Source: Chromera velia
Taxonomy: Eukaryota; Sar; Chromeraceae
DNA: 64,000 nt
Direction of reading: 5' to 3'
Assembly: GCA_018398765.1 (NCBI GenBank)
Contig: JAHBMJ010005731.1
Span: forward strand, 1 to 64,000
The stretch's first letter is position 1; each line of letters opens with the position of its first letter. This document shows, in pieces, positions 45,129 to 59,021 of this stretch. The notes beneath the pieces are model-generated. The model saw only the letters and a program-made list of their open reading frames with translations. It was not told the DNA's origin and made no database searches. The translations under genes were made by a program, and so were the position numbers.

Positions 45129-47327
45129 TTACCATCGCCTTGTTCGAAAGTCTCTTCCTCCTCCTCTGTCCCTCTCTGAGTGAGATTGGTGGGGCTGAGA
45201 GTCGAATTCTCCCCTCACCGATGTGCTGGCAGTGGCAGGGCCTCCCCAAGTACCAGAAGCCTCACCCTGCCATCTTCTTTCTCTTTCTCTTTCTCTCTCC
45301 CTCTGCAAGTGAGCCGAAGCACGACCCGTCTCACCATGTCGATCTCTCTCTCTCTCCCTTTCTCTGCTGTTGGTGTCGCGCGCCGTCTCTGCCCTCTCGC
45401 GGATTCTGTCCCTTTCTCTTCCCCCCCCGGCTGCCCACCCTCCGTGACCGTGGCGGGATCCTCCTCCTGTCATTCTGCTCGGCCGGGTGCCAACGTAGGC
45501 TCTTGAGTGTACAACAGGCACTAGGTGGGAGGCCTCCAGGCGAGCACGCCAGCGCTCCCTTTCCCTTTCCCTGTCTCTCTCTCTCTCTCCCCTCACTGCT
45601 GCTCTCTGCTGCCGCATTTGACCCCCATTGTCCTCCTCCACGCGCCTCCTGCCCGCGGCGTCTCTGGGCCTCTCCCTCTCCCGGCGGGGTTCTCTCTCCT
45701 CCTCCACAGACCCGTCAGGGGAAGGGGAAGGGGGCGCCTGCGGAGGGGCACGGGGGGGAGGGGGAGGACGGGAAGAGAGACTGTCTGCCCCCGGGGGCTC
45801 CGGTTCTGCACTGAGACTCTGTTCGGACGGGGAGTGCTGCTGTCGGCTTGCTGGGTGCCTGGGGGCTGTGCTAGAAGTCACTTGGGCACTGACTACGGCC
45901 TGACGCTCTCTCTCTCTTTCTATTTCCCTTGATGAAGAGGAGACAGGTAGAGGGAGAGGGAGAGGGGGTCTTCTCGAGAAGCCGCCTGGGTGAGAACCTC
46001 TATCATCTCTTTCCCTTTCTCTCTCAGGTGGGGGGGCATGGCGATGATTCACAGGGAGAGGAGCAGGTCGATGCTTGGCTCGTGCATCTGCCCCCCCAGG
46101 CCCCCCCGGAGGCACAGCAGGTACAGCTGCGCCGCTGCCTCTCCCTGCCTCAGCCTCAGAAGAGGACTGATGTGTGTGTGCCTGTGCCCTTTCTGTCTCC
46201 CTGTCTGTATGCCTATCGTCTCTCCTCACTCGCTGGGTCTCTGCTTGTTGTTGCGCTTCTGCTGTTGGGGGCTGCTGCTGCTGCTGATGGTGTTGATGTT
46301 GAGAGGACCGGTCGGCGGAGACGGGATGACCTCCTCCTGCCTCCCCCGCCCCCCCTAATTGCTCTGCTGTGGCTGTGGAAGCACTAGTTGCAGTCGCAGT
46401 CGAAACGGCAGGGTAGGGACGTAGTAGAGACGAAGACAGAGAAAGAGAAAGAGAGAGAGACGGGTTTGTACGGGGGGGTGAGGCAGCAGCCGGAGCAGGA
46501 GCAGGGGGGCAGGGGGGGCATGGGGGCTCTGGCCGAAGAGACTCTGCACCCCCTTTTTGTCTGTCTCTACCAGTGGTGGAAGGGGTGTCGGTGGTAAGGG
46601 GCTTGCTTTGGGGGTGGGCGTGGCTTTGTCGCGTTTTTGTGGAGAGACTTCCGTCTGGCTCTCCTGGTTTGTCCCACCGGCTCCCACTATTAATAGTTGT
46701 GTGCGAGACGGTTTTGCCTCCCTCCTCTCCCTCCTGCTTCCCCCCCGTCCCATGCAGAAGAAGAGGGAGACCGACAGCAGAGTGAGGGTCTGTCGGAGAC
46801 TCCACCTGCACCCGTGGTCTGCTTGCCAGACGCGTCAGCGCATATAGGGCAGAATTCGCAATGAAGGCCTTTCCTGAGGAGAGCCCGTGGGAGGAGAATC
46901 TTGCTGCTGCTGCTGCTGTCGTTGCATTGGTTGTTGCATTGGGAGCCTTTCGAGTGCTCTTCTGTTCCCGAGGCTCTCCCCGCGTTTGTCTGCTGGGAGG
47001 ACTCGGGGGGCCCCCCGGCGGCAGCTGCTGCATGCCCATGCCCGGCCCCCCACCGTGCAAACCCATGCCCATGCCCATGCCGCCGCCATGCAGCAGCAGA
47101 AGAGCGGCACTCGGGAGTCTCTCCTGTTCTCTTTCCCTCTCGATGCAGTCTCTTCTTTCTTTTTCCTTTTCTTTCTCCCCCCCAAGTTCGCTCAAGGGAG
47201 AGGGAGAGGGGGAAGTGCCCAGAGAGAGAAGAGCGGCGGTCGAGAGACGAAAGCCCGCATCGAGGTCATCTCGACACACAGCCTGCAGGAGTGAGAGCAG
47301 TTTCATTGAATCAATCAATCAACCAAT

Positions 47328-47358
<31 letters not shown>

Positions 47359-47375
47359 GCAATCAATCAACCAAC

Positions 47376-47428
<53 letters not shown>

Positions 47429-47474
47429 CATCAATCAATCAACCAATCAATCAACCATTCAATCCATCAATCAA

Positions 47475-47530
<56 letters not shown>

Positions 47531-47611
47531 CCAATCAATCAATCAATCCATCAATCAATTAATCAATCAACCAATCAATCAACCATTCAATCCATCAATC
47601 AACCAATCAAT

Positions 47612-47672
<61 letters not shown>

Positions 47673-48164
47673 CATCAATCAATTAATCAATCAACCAATC
47701 AATCAACCATTCAATCCATCAATCAATCAATCAATCAACCATTCAATCCATCAATCAACCAATCAATCAACCAATCAATCAACCAATCAACCAATCAATC
47801 AATCAACCAATCAACCAATCAATCAATCAACCAATCAACCAATCAATCAATCAATCAACCAATCAATCAATCAACCAATCAACCAATCAATCAATCAAGC
47901 GCATTTTCAGAAGGAAATGAAGAGGCAGAAAGGGAAAGACAGAAGGAGGGAATGAATGAGAAGGAAGAAAGGAAGGAAGGCAGGAAGCAAGCAAGCAAGC
48001 AAGAAAAAACCAAGGACAGGCAAACAAAGCAAACTCCTCAGAGTTCTCCAAAAAGAAGTGGGTACATCAATGAGAGGAGACGAGACGCGAAGGACTCCAT
48101 CAGACTCATAGATAGATGCATAGATGAACACACACACACACACACACAGAGACAGACAGACAGA

Positions 48165-48226
<62 letters not shown>

Positions 48227-51200
48227 GAGAGACGGACTGACCTCGCCGACAAAGGCCTCCATCAGACCGACGAGACCCTCCACAGGGCCGCTCGCCCTCC
48301 CCGAATGGGGGGACTCTCCTCTGTCTCTGTCTTTGTCTTTCTCTCTTTCACCCCCGTCCCTCTCCTTGTCCTTCTCCTTTGCTGCAACGCTGTTGTTGCT
48401 GTTGCCAGGGCCGCGGTCGGATCCGAAAACGCCACTTTCGACCAGACTCTGCACGCAGGCAGGAGTGAAGAGGGGGGAGGAAGGAGGGAAGACGAGCACA
48501 GCAGAGGATCAGCAAAAGACTCCTTGAAATCAGATACAAATAAACAAACAACCACAAAAGAAAGAAGGAAGGAAAGAAAGAAAGCGTGGATGGATAGACG
48601 AACAACTCAAGAGACCAGACAGACAGACTCTTTTTCTTTTCTGTTGTTCTTGTGAGTGAGTGAGTGTACGGTCTGAGAGATCCTTCCGAGAGCCCTCCCA
48701 CCTCTCCTCTGATTTCCCTCCGCCCCTGCCAACTCGGAGAGATTCGTGCAAGCAAAACGAAACAATAAATGAACCTTTCCTTTCTTCTACACCCTGCCTG
48801 CCTGCCCGCCTGCTTCCCTTCCCTGACAATGCATGCACCTGTATGGCCGACCTTGTAGAACGGAGCTGTGAGCTTCCGTGTCGGGGGTTGCCCTTGTCCT
48901 CCGCTGGTCCCCCCCTCGTCGCGGCCCCCCGATGAAGAGGACCTCAGAGAAAGGCCAAATGGGAAAAGAAAGGGCACCAAAGGGGCTGGAGGCAGAGGCA
49001 GACCGGCAGCGCAGATCTCGTTCTCCATCCTGTCGGAGGGAACCAGACAAAGCAAAGAGCATGCATTGATTTTCATGCAAAATAATTCTGTATGAACATA
49101 AATGTATGCACCGTTCTCCATCCTGTAGGAGGGAACCAGACAAAGCAAAGGAAGTACAGATAAGACACGAAAAGAAGATAGAACCAGAGAAAGAAAAAAC
49201 AGTGATGTAAGAAAGGGGTACACACGTTGCTCTCAAGACAAAATGCCTGTCAAATAGTCATGGAAGGAAAAAAGGCGGTCAGAGAGAGTTGCATGGAGAG
49301 GACACAAACCCGACAGCATTTTATTCGTCTAGCGGCTCATCCTATCAAATCGCAAACCGAAATTCCTTCATCAGCTCAGAACATGAAATGAGAAAAAAAA
49401 GGAAAATTGGGGCCCTTTCGCTTCGTCCGACCTCACCCACCCACCCACCCACCCACTCAGTTCACAGAAAAACAAGCACAACACACACGCAGGGCATCCA
49501 GAAACACTGTGCCATCAAGAAAGGGTAAGACAGGAGAAGAAAAAAAAAAAACGCATACAGGGGGAAAGAGAAAATGAGAGACAGCAAGGAAAAGGAATCT
49601 CTGGAAGGAAGGAAGGAAGGAAGAAAGGAAGAAAGAAAGAAAGGAAGAAAGAAAGAAAGAAAGAAAGGAAGGAAGGAAGGAAGAAAGAAAGGAAGAAAGG
49701 GAGAAAGGAAGAAAGGGAGAAAGGAAGAAAGGAAAGAAGGAAGAAACAAACAATAAAAAAAAGAGAAAAAGAAAGAAAGAAAGAAAGAAAGAAAGAAGAG
49801 AGAAAGAAAAGAAAAAAAAGGGGGGGGGGGGGGGAGTTTTCTAAAAAAAAAAAAAAAAGAGACAGAACGAAAAAAATGTTTTCTAAAAAAAAAAAAAAAA
49901 GAGACAGAACGAAAAAAATGTTTTCTAAAAAAAAAAAAAAAAGAGACAGAACGAAAAAAATGTTTTCTAAAAAAAAAAAAAAAAGAGACAGAACGAAAAA
50001 AATGTTTTCTAAAAAAAAAAAAAAAAGAGACAGAACGAAAAAAATGTTTTCTAAAAAAAAAAAAAAGGACAGGCATAGGGAAAGAAAAAAAGAAAGGTCC
50101 ACCCACCGCCTCCACCCAGCGACCAGTCTCTCCAAACTCCCTACGCGATTCTCTTTTGCCAGCCTCTGCATTACACAGCATAGCATTGAGCAAACAAGCG
50201 TGAAGACATCATGCACCCGCAAACAGCTCCACGCGCAGAAGTCGGTGAGGGCAAAGAGAAAGAGAAACAGAAAGAATGAGCATGTAGTTAGCAGCTTCGC
50301 CTCGGCAGTCTGGACAGCGCGAGAGAGACAGAAACAGATGAATCGATTCACAACTGGGTGGACTCAGATGTGGATCACAGGGAGGGAGCGAGAAATGAAA
50401 GAAGAAAAGAAGAAGAAAAAAAACGAGTGAAAAGAAGGAACGAACGAACGAACGAACGAACGAACGAAGGAAGGAAGGAAGGAAGAAAGAAAGAAAGAAA
50501 CAAAGAAAGAAAGAAAGAAAGAAACAATGAAAGAAACAATAAAAGAAACAATGAAAGAAACAATGAAAGAAAGAAAGGATGAAAGAATGAAAGAAAGGAT
50601 GAAAGAATGAAAGAAAGAAAGAAAGAATGAAAGAAAGAAAGAAAGAAAGAGAAAGAAAGAGAAAGAAAGAGAAAGAAAGAGAAAGAAAGAAAGAAAGAAA
50701 GAGAAAGAAAGAAAGAGAAAGAAAGAAAGAGAAAGAAAGAAAGAAAGAAAGAAAAGAAAGAAAGAAAGAAAGAAAGAAAAGAAAGAAAGAAAAAGAAACA
50801 GCCCAGCGGAGCCAAGTCAAGCCTACCTCTCCTGCTCTTTGCACAAACGACCTCTCGTCCTCTGCCCCCTCATTGCCGCCATCAGCAGCTTTCTGCGTAT
50901 CCCCCCCCCCCNNNNNNNNNNNNNNNNNNNNNNNNNNNNNNNNNNNNNNNNNNNNNNNNNNNNNNNNNNNNNNNNNNNNNNNNNNNNNNNNNNNNNNNNN
51001 NNNNNNNNNNNNNNNNNNNNNNNNNNNNNNNNNNNNNNNNNNNNNNNNNNNNNNNNNNNNNNNNNNNNNNNNNNNNNNNNNNNNNNNNNNNNNNNNNNNN
51101 NNNNNNNNNNNNNNNNNNNNNNNNNNNNNNNNNNNNNNNNNNNNNNNNNNNNNNNNNNNNNNNNNNNNNNNNNNNNNNNNNNNNNNNNNCTTCCTCTGCC

Positions 51201-51801
51201 TCATTCCCCCTTCTCTCTTCCTGTGAGGACACCCCTCCTCTTTTCCTCTTTCCTCTTTCACCCCCACTCTTCTTCTTCTTCTCATCCAGGTCAGAAAGGC
51301 CACAGTCCCTCCATGACGATGCGGTGAACGGCCATCCCTTTCCTTCTCCTTCCTCATCTCCTTCTGCAGATCCCATGAAGCCCTCCTTCTGCAGCTGTTC
51401 TCGGTAGACCCGCTCTCGTTCCGTCAACTTCCACGCCACAGCGAGGCACGCCACCGCCTCCCCCTCTGCCCTCTGCACCGCGGCTCTCCAGCTTCTCCGC
51501 ACAGAAGCAGAGGAAGAGGAAGACCCCGAGTCGGGAGGCAACCCCTCTCGCCTGGAGAGAGAGAGCAGAGAGACGCCCAGACGGACCCAATCCAACGGAC
51601 GGAATCTGCACCCACCCACCCACGCATGCAATGACATGACATGAACTCACATTCAAACATGCGGGATGGTGGCCTCTCTGCTTGTGGGCACACACATACA
51701 AACAGAAAGATCGCATGCGTACACATGCCTTAGATCTCTTTCCCTCTCACGCACACCCTGCATGCCTGGCTGCCTGCGTGCCCCGATGCCATTGCGCGCG
51801 C

Positions 51802-51860
<59 letters not shown>

Positions 51861-52489
51861 CATGTATGTGTGTATGTGTCTGTGTATTTGTCGTCTGTGA
51901 TTGTTTGTGCAAGCTTTCTGTCTTTTTACGATGTTTCCATGCGGAAGGAGGGAACAAATAAAATACGAAGGACCCGATTCACTGCATGGACAAGAAGAAG
52001 AAAGCGAAGGCACCAGACTGCATACAAAATGAACAGGCAACAGAACAGGAAGGGAGCAGAAGACTCACGAATTCATCGCAGATCTTTCCAAGAAGGAAAG
52101 AGCGACGACGCCCTTGCGGTCAGACGACGAATTTGTATGGCTGTCTGGGCCTGTGCCGGAAGACGCCGGGGGGGGGCGTGCCGGGGACCCGACGAAGGAC
52201 AGCGTCACCTTTTCTGCGTTTCCCCCCGTTGCCGCCATCGCCAGTGCTTGTGCAAACGCCCCCCAAGGTTCGGACCTCCAGGGAGCGCTTCTGGATGCTC
52301 TCCAGAATGCCTCCATGGCTGTCGCTGTGTTGGGCGGGGGCTGTGGGGGGGCGCCTCTCCTTTCCCTTTCCCTCTCCGTGCTGCTGCTCCCTAGGCTGCT
52401 GTTTTTGTTTCTTCGTCTAAGTTTGCAGGGAGGATTCAGGAGCAGCTCCCCCGCCAGCATCAGAGCCGACACGTTCCTGCAGGCAGGCA

Positions 52490-52524
<35 letters not shown>

Positions 52525-55500
52525 GAGAGAGAGAGAGAGAGAACGAATGATGCAGAGGGATGAAGGAAGATGAAATAAAGGAAACAAGGAGACCCGCACG
52601 CACAGTGACAGGCGAGGGAAAAATCCTCCTGCCTGTGTGAAAACGCACGAAAAGGGGGAAGAAGAAAAACAAGAAGGAACAGAAAAGAAAGAAACAGAAG
52701 AGGCACGAGGGAGAGTGGAAAGGAAGGAACAAGGACACGCACGAACACACACACACACATACAGACACGTGCGTGCCTGACTGACTTACTGACTGACGCT
52801 TCATTCAGGGAAAGGAAGGCAGACGCGGCCTCGAGAGCCTTTGCGGCGTCTCCCCTGGATCGGCACCACTCCGCTGCACGCACGCACGCACCAAACCCCC
52901 GAGAGAGAAAGAGAGAAAGGATGCGTGCGTCAGTGGCAATAAATGTGTCGAACGCGTTGAAGACCTTGTTGCCGTGGCGACTTTTTGAATGTCCGTGGAG
53001 CCAGGCAGTCAGCCAAACCTTCATGGTCGGAGTCCATCCGTCCCTCTTGCTCGTCTTAATGTTTTCCTTGCTTCATCCAGACTGATTGACTCAAAGAAAG
53101 GGAGACGGAGACTGGATGGCTTGCCGGCTGACAAACGCAGGGAAAGAAAGAGAGCCTGCAAGCAAATGCGGAAGGAAGGAAAAAGAGCAACTCTCCGCCA
53201 TACCAACCACTCGACCAACCGATGACAGCGTGCGCTGTTCCCGCGTCTCCTGTGCCTCTCCTGTCGGCTGCCTGCAGACATCCATGCACTCACTCACGAG
53301 TGAATGAATGAATCATCGACTGCATCTCTCTTAGTGGGTGGCTGGATGGGTTGGTGGGTGTTTGGATTTCTTTCAGTGCATTCCTCCCTTCGGCTTGCCT
53401 GCACGGAAACAACTTGCTTGTCAAACGCACACCGCGACTCTCCACCCAAAGCGAAGGAAGAGAGGAGAGGGGGAAGGGAAGCACCCATTCACGGACGGAC
53501 GCAGGTGTCCATTCTTCCCTCGACGCCGCTGCCCCAAAATCAATCCCCCTTTGTTGTTTTTCTCTCCCCTTCCGTTCCTGCCTTCCCATGCATCCCAAAC
53601 TAGCATGCAAGAAAAGAAAAGAAAAGAAAACAAACACGCAAGAAAGAAAGTACGAAGAGCAAAAGTAGAAGGAGAGAGACACACTCCTTCCAACTAGAAG
53701 CCTTCCTTCCTTCCCGGTTCATTCATGTCTCTAGTGTCATCGCTCCTCCACGCATCCATCTGGATCGATGGATCGATCGATCGCCTCCCTCCTTCCTTCT
53801 CTCCCTCCCATTGCATTGCCAGACTTTCGTTTCTTCGGATGTCTTGTGGATGGGCTGACTGCGTGCTTTCTCCTCTCTTTCCAAAACCTCTGCACTTTCT
53901 CGCAGACTGAAAACCACATGCATGCAGGCACAGACAGACAGATGGAAACGGACTTGGAAGAAAGCAATGCTGATAGAACGAAAAAATGAATCTCTCACGG
54001 CGAGAAACATGTAAGCAGATGAGAAGAAAAAGAAAGGAGGATAGAGAAAATTGACAAAGAACAAACCTCAATTGCCAACCGCGTCATAAACTCGGCCTCT
54101 TTCCGCTCCTTGTTTCTCTCCCTTTTCTTTTGCTTCTTCACCTTTTTCCTCAAGTTGCCCCCCCTGCCCTCCCTGGTCCCTTCCCTCTCGATGGCCTTCC
54201 TCTTGTCCGTTTCGATCGCCTCCGAAACGGTCTTTGACTCCTCTCCCTCTCGGCTGCACTTCCTCCAACCCGCGCGTCTCTCCTCCAGCCGACACCGGAG
54301 AAGCCGGGCCAGCATGGGCGTTCCCTGAAGACCGCCGGGGTCGCTGGACGCACACGCACACACACACACACACACACACACGCACGCACGCACGCAGAGG
54401 GAGATACGCACACACACACACACACACATACATACACACACACATACATCCATACACACACACACACACACATACATACACACACACAAGGGCGTCGTTC
54501 AGTCAGTCAGCAAGTAAGTAAGTGCGTCAGGGAGGCAGATGATCCTTCTTGCAACTGTGAATGAAGTCGGATTATTCTTGCTGCTGACGATACAGAAACA
54601 GACACCGGGACAGAGAGGAAAAAAAAGCACGCCAGACAGACAGACAGACAGACAGGCAGGCAGAATGCATAAATCAGAAACGGAGACCCAGAGCATGCAT
54701 CCATCTCCCCTTCCCGGACCATTTCTGGAGCAGCCGAAGCTTCTGAGAAAGGACTTCCTCAGTCCCTCCAAGCACGCGGACACATCGAGCTTCCTGCACG
54801 CATGCTCACAGCCAGACAGACAGACATGGATAATTGACGCAGATTCGTAGACAGACTTCATGCTTTCTTGTCTTTCCCTTAAATATGCAGGCAGACAGAC
54901 ACAGACAGAGAGGGAGAGAGAGAGAGACAGGCAGAAAGAGCGAGAGGGGGGGGGGGAGCACGGACCCCCCCACTTAATTGTGTCCCTGCACAAGTGCCCC
55001 CCCACTCTGTCTGTCTGTTCGCACACCCACACACAAGCAACAAGAGAAGAAGTCTGGTGGCGGTTGTGTGCTTCTTTGAGAAGACCTTCTGAAACAACGA
55101 AGCCCATCGGTTGAATGTAAGCAACGAAGGAGCGGCCGAGACGCCAGAAACAATCACCCACCCACCCATTCATCCGTCCATCCTTCTACAAACATCCAGC
55201 CCACCGACACACGAATGAAAGAAAGACAAATGACGAGAACAAACAACGAATGAGCGCACCAATTGAAGGAGACGCGGCGACCTCCCCCAAAGACACCCAC
55301 TCCCCCTCCCACTACCGGGATCGGCGCTGCACTCCCGGAGAAGCTTCCGAACTTCACGCAGCCCCTCCCAGTACAACCCGCGCTCTACCAACACTTCGAC
55401 GAAGGCAACCCGAGCTATGCATGAGTCAGCAGACAGACAAACGGGCAGAAGGGAAAACAGAAGAAAGGAATGAGTCAAGGAACGAACCAACAAAAGAAAG

Positions 55501-55793
55501 AAAGAAAGAAAGAAAGAAAGTAAGAAAGAAAGAAAGGAAGGAAGGAAGGAGGGAAGGGAGGAAGGAAGGAGGGCAAGAAGGAAGACAGAGAGGAGGAAGC
55601 AATGAGAGAAAGAAGGAAGAGAGAGACACCCAGAGGAGAGAGGAAGGGAAACAAAGACCGCCAGCATCTCTGTAACCAATGACACGCGAATCTTTAATTA
55701 CCTTCTCGTCAAGTCTCCTGTCCTTTGTTCCTTCCTTCTTTCCTTCGTTCCTTTCTTTCTTTCTTTTTTTCTTTCTTTCTTTCTTTCTTTTTT

Positions 55794-55826
<33 letters not shown>

Positions 55827-55829
55827 TTC

Positions 55830-55866
<37 letters not shown>

Positions 55867-58800
55867 TTCTTTCCTTTTTTTTTTCTTTCTTTCTTTCTTT
55901 CTTTCTGTCTTTCTTTCTTTCTGTCTTTCTTTCTTTCTGTCTCTTTCTTTCTGTCTCTTTCTTTCTTTGTTTCTTTCTTTTTTTCTTTCTTTCTTTCTTT
56001 CTTTCTTTGTTTGTTTGTTTCTTTCTTTCTTTCTTTCCTTCTTTCTTTCTTTCTTTCTTTCTGTCGGTCGGTCTGTCTGTCTGTCTGTCTCCCTGTCCGT
56101 CAGTCCGTCTATCTGTCCGTCCTTGCGTCTTTCTTTCCTTGCCTCCTTTGGTTCTTCTGTCTCTCTTTCCTTCCTTCCTTCCTACAAACACCTTCACCCA
56201 CCAACCCAACCTCATCGTCGATCCCCCTACCCCCCTAGCTCCTCCTACCCACCGGACCAACCGACCAACCGACATACCCGCAGGCTCAAAGCAAGCACGG
56301 ATGGGCTCCCGTCTCCCCGCACTTCTCAGAACAGTCCCCATGAAGCCCTCGGCACTGTCCAGAAACTCAGGGAGGCGACTTCCCGACTTGCCCTGTTCCC
56401 ACCCTCTTTCCCCTTCTCTATCAAATTTGGCCGACAGCCCCCCTCTCCCTTTTCCTGTCCCGGTTCCCCCCCCTCCTTTTTCGAAGAGTAACAGAAGGAC
56501 TCGTGACAGCTCAGTCCACGCAGAGACATTCAAGGGAAACATCCACACGCTCTCGCACAGCGCACCAAGGGCCTCCTCCAAAAGGGGCAGAGACAAGCAA
56601 GAGGAGGACGCATGATGAGAAAGCCGGAGAACCAAACTCCCGAACATCCAAAGTAACAGACCCCAAACGCTTGCACGGTCTTCACTCAGGACGCTAAAAG
56701 CTTCGAGGCCCGACCCTGACTCCAATTCTGTATCGCTGCCACACTCTTCCTCCTCTTCGAACCCTCCATCCGTTTTTTCTTTCCGCATCTCGTACCGTCG
56801 CTGCCGACGCCGCCAGTGAGACAGAAAGAAGGACTCCGCTTTCGCTTTGTCCGTCTGGTCTCCTCCGACTGAGGCGACTTCCTCGCTTATTGCCACAGAG
56901 GAGGCAGGCAGGGGACTCCACCAGTCCCCCCCCTGGTCATCTGCTGCTGCTTCTATTGCTGCTGCTGATTGTTCTGATGCCAGCATGAGGAGGGCCCTTG
57001 CCTCCTCTGCCAAGGTGCGGACGTTCTCGGGGGTACAGGGACCTGAGGCCCCGGCGGGAAGAGAAGAAGAGGCGGGGGGCCCGGAGGGAGGGGCAGAGAA
57101 GGGAAAGGCCTCTGCGTTTGTCTTTGTCCTTTCGTGCTGCGGAAGGAAAGAAAGGGGGAAAGGGAAGGGCAATGTTGAAGAAAGGTTTTATCTAGCGATC
57201 CATCTTTCGTTCGTGCTTTCTTTTCTTTTTCTTTTGTTCTTGCGAGCACGCCTCCGTTCTTTCTTTCTTTCTTTCCTTCCTTCCTTCCCTTGTTTCCTTC
57301 TTTGTTTCTTTCTCTCTGTCTTCCTTCTTTCCTTTCTTTCTGTCTTTCTTCCTTTCTCTCTCTCTCTCTCTCTCTTCCTTCCTTCCTTTCTTTCTCCGTT
57401 CCTTACTTACTTCCTTCTCTTTTTCTTTCTTTCTTTCTTTCCTTCCTTCCTTCTTTCTTTTCTGACCCGCTTCACTAAGCCCAGACAGGCTCGCCATGTA
57501 GCACTTAGAAGGGCATTCGCATTGAATGCTCTCTCTTTGTTTGGAAGCTGCTCTTCACTTTCTTCTTTGTCTTGGATTTCATTATATTAATACCTTTCTT
57601 TTCGCACTCAGCCAGCCAGCTTCCTTCCTTCCAGTCATGCCGCCTTCTTTCATTGCTTTCCGCCTCCCCCTCCCTCCCTCCCTCCCACTCACATGCATGC
57701 ATGCAGATGTATGTGCGCACTAATTGGCATGCATGCATGACAGCAGACTGACTAACTGACTGACGATTGATTCCTCCTGCCACAGCTTCTGTGCGTCCAT
57801 CCACTTGGAGTACACGGACAGAAAAGCGGCCACCGGGTGCGTCTCAAGCCGCCCCCCCCGAAAGTTCTCCAGACACGCAGCGGCTCGACAGAAGTGACGA
57901 AGGTCCAGGGACGCTTTCGCTTCCATCAGGACCTGTATCGCCAACCCACACACACACACACACATACACAAATCCGTCCGTCCGTCCGTCCGTCCATCAA
58001 ATCGCACACAGGCGCAAATGGAGAGAAAAAACATGTTTGTATGGTCTGATCAGAAATTCTGCCTAGTAAAATGACATTAAAATTCGCAGCATTTTACTGT
58101 CTGTCTGTGTCTCATTCGAAGTAGAGTGTCGAATTGTTGCAGAGCCGCGGTACGGCGATGGCCACATAACACACACACACACACACACACACATACACAC
58201 ACACATACACACACACATACACACACACAGGGAGGGAGAAGTGAAGCAGAAAAGAGAAAGGACGGAAAGAGGAAGGGGGGAAAGAGAAAAAAAACAGTCC
58301 TGGCAACTAATGGAAAAGGAACGAAGCGAAGAAAACAAAAGGAAGGAAGGAAGGAAACAAAAGGAAGGACCGACAGCAAGATCCACCGGATCAAGTTCTG
58401 CAAGCAGAAGAAGGAAACCGCTCGCATCACATTCTTCTCCTTCTACTTGCCCTTCCTCCCTCCGGAGCTCTCTTTCCAAATCTCTTCCTCTTTCCGTCTT
58501 TGTGTCCTCCTGACCCTCACCGAAGTCCCAGCTTTCCTTCCCTCTCTTCAACTCTCCCACATGGTTTCCGTTTCCGTCTCTCTCTACGCCTCCATCCACA
58601 GCGAAAAGAGCGGAAGGATCTGAAGGAGCGGAAGGAGAGACATCCCTCTCTGTACTCCTTGCCTCAGGAGACCCCCCTATCCCCCCCTTTCCGCGGCTGT
58701 CGAAGGAGAAACCGACGCTCGCTAACCTGACAGCACCCAGGCAGGAGGGCAGAAAGGCAGGCAAGGGACGCATGCGTGACACAAAAACGTTTTTCAGACC

Positions 58801-58932
58801 CCAAAAATCTTCCACTTGAGTATCGTCTGCCGGACACGGCGTGCGTCACAAAGGAAATTCATGGCGGAATCCACACCGTCCACAAATCGAATCAACGGGA
58901 AATTTCGACACATCTCCAAGCACCAATAAGTG

Positions 58933-58964
<32 letters not shown>

Positions 58965-58983
58965 GACACACACAGAAAAAGAT

Positions 58984-59021
<38 letters not shown>

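Noticed and set aside
47310-47900. CRISPR-like array
   Set aside because: The spacing is a pure tetranucleotide with no unique spacers, in a eukaryotic intron.
49876-50430. 184-residue frame with five MFSKKKKKRDRTKK repeats
   Set aside because: It is a minisatellite with A homopolymers inside a minus-strand intron; no plus-strand gene structure surrounds it.
52875-53024. Extra CDC23-like exon reading NKVFNAFDTFIATDARIL
   Set aside because: It is open and suggestive, but no donor/acceptor pair fits the phases of the neighbouring exons, and a TG/pyrimidine intron tail runs through its end. Left out of the model.
55679-56615. Long plus-strand Phe/Leu/Ser frames
   Set aside because: They derive from the TTTC array. 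The informative coding in this interval is on the minus strand (exon ending at 56278).
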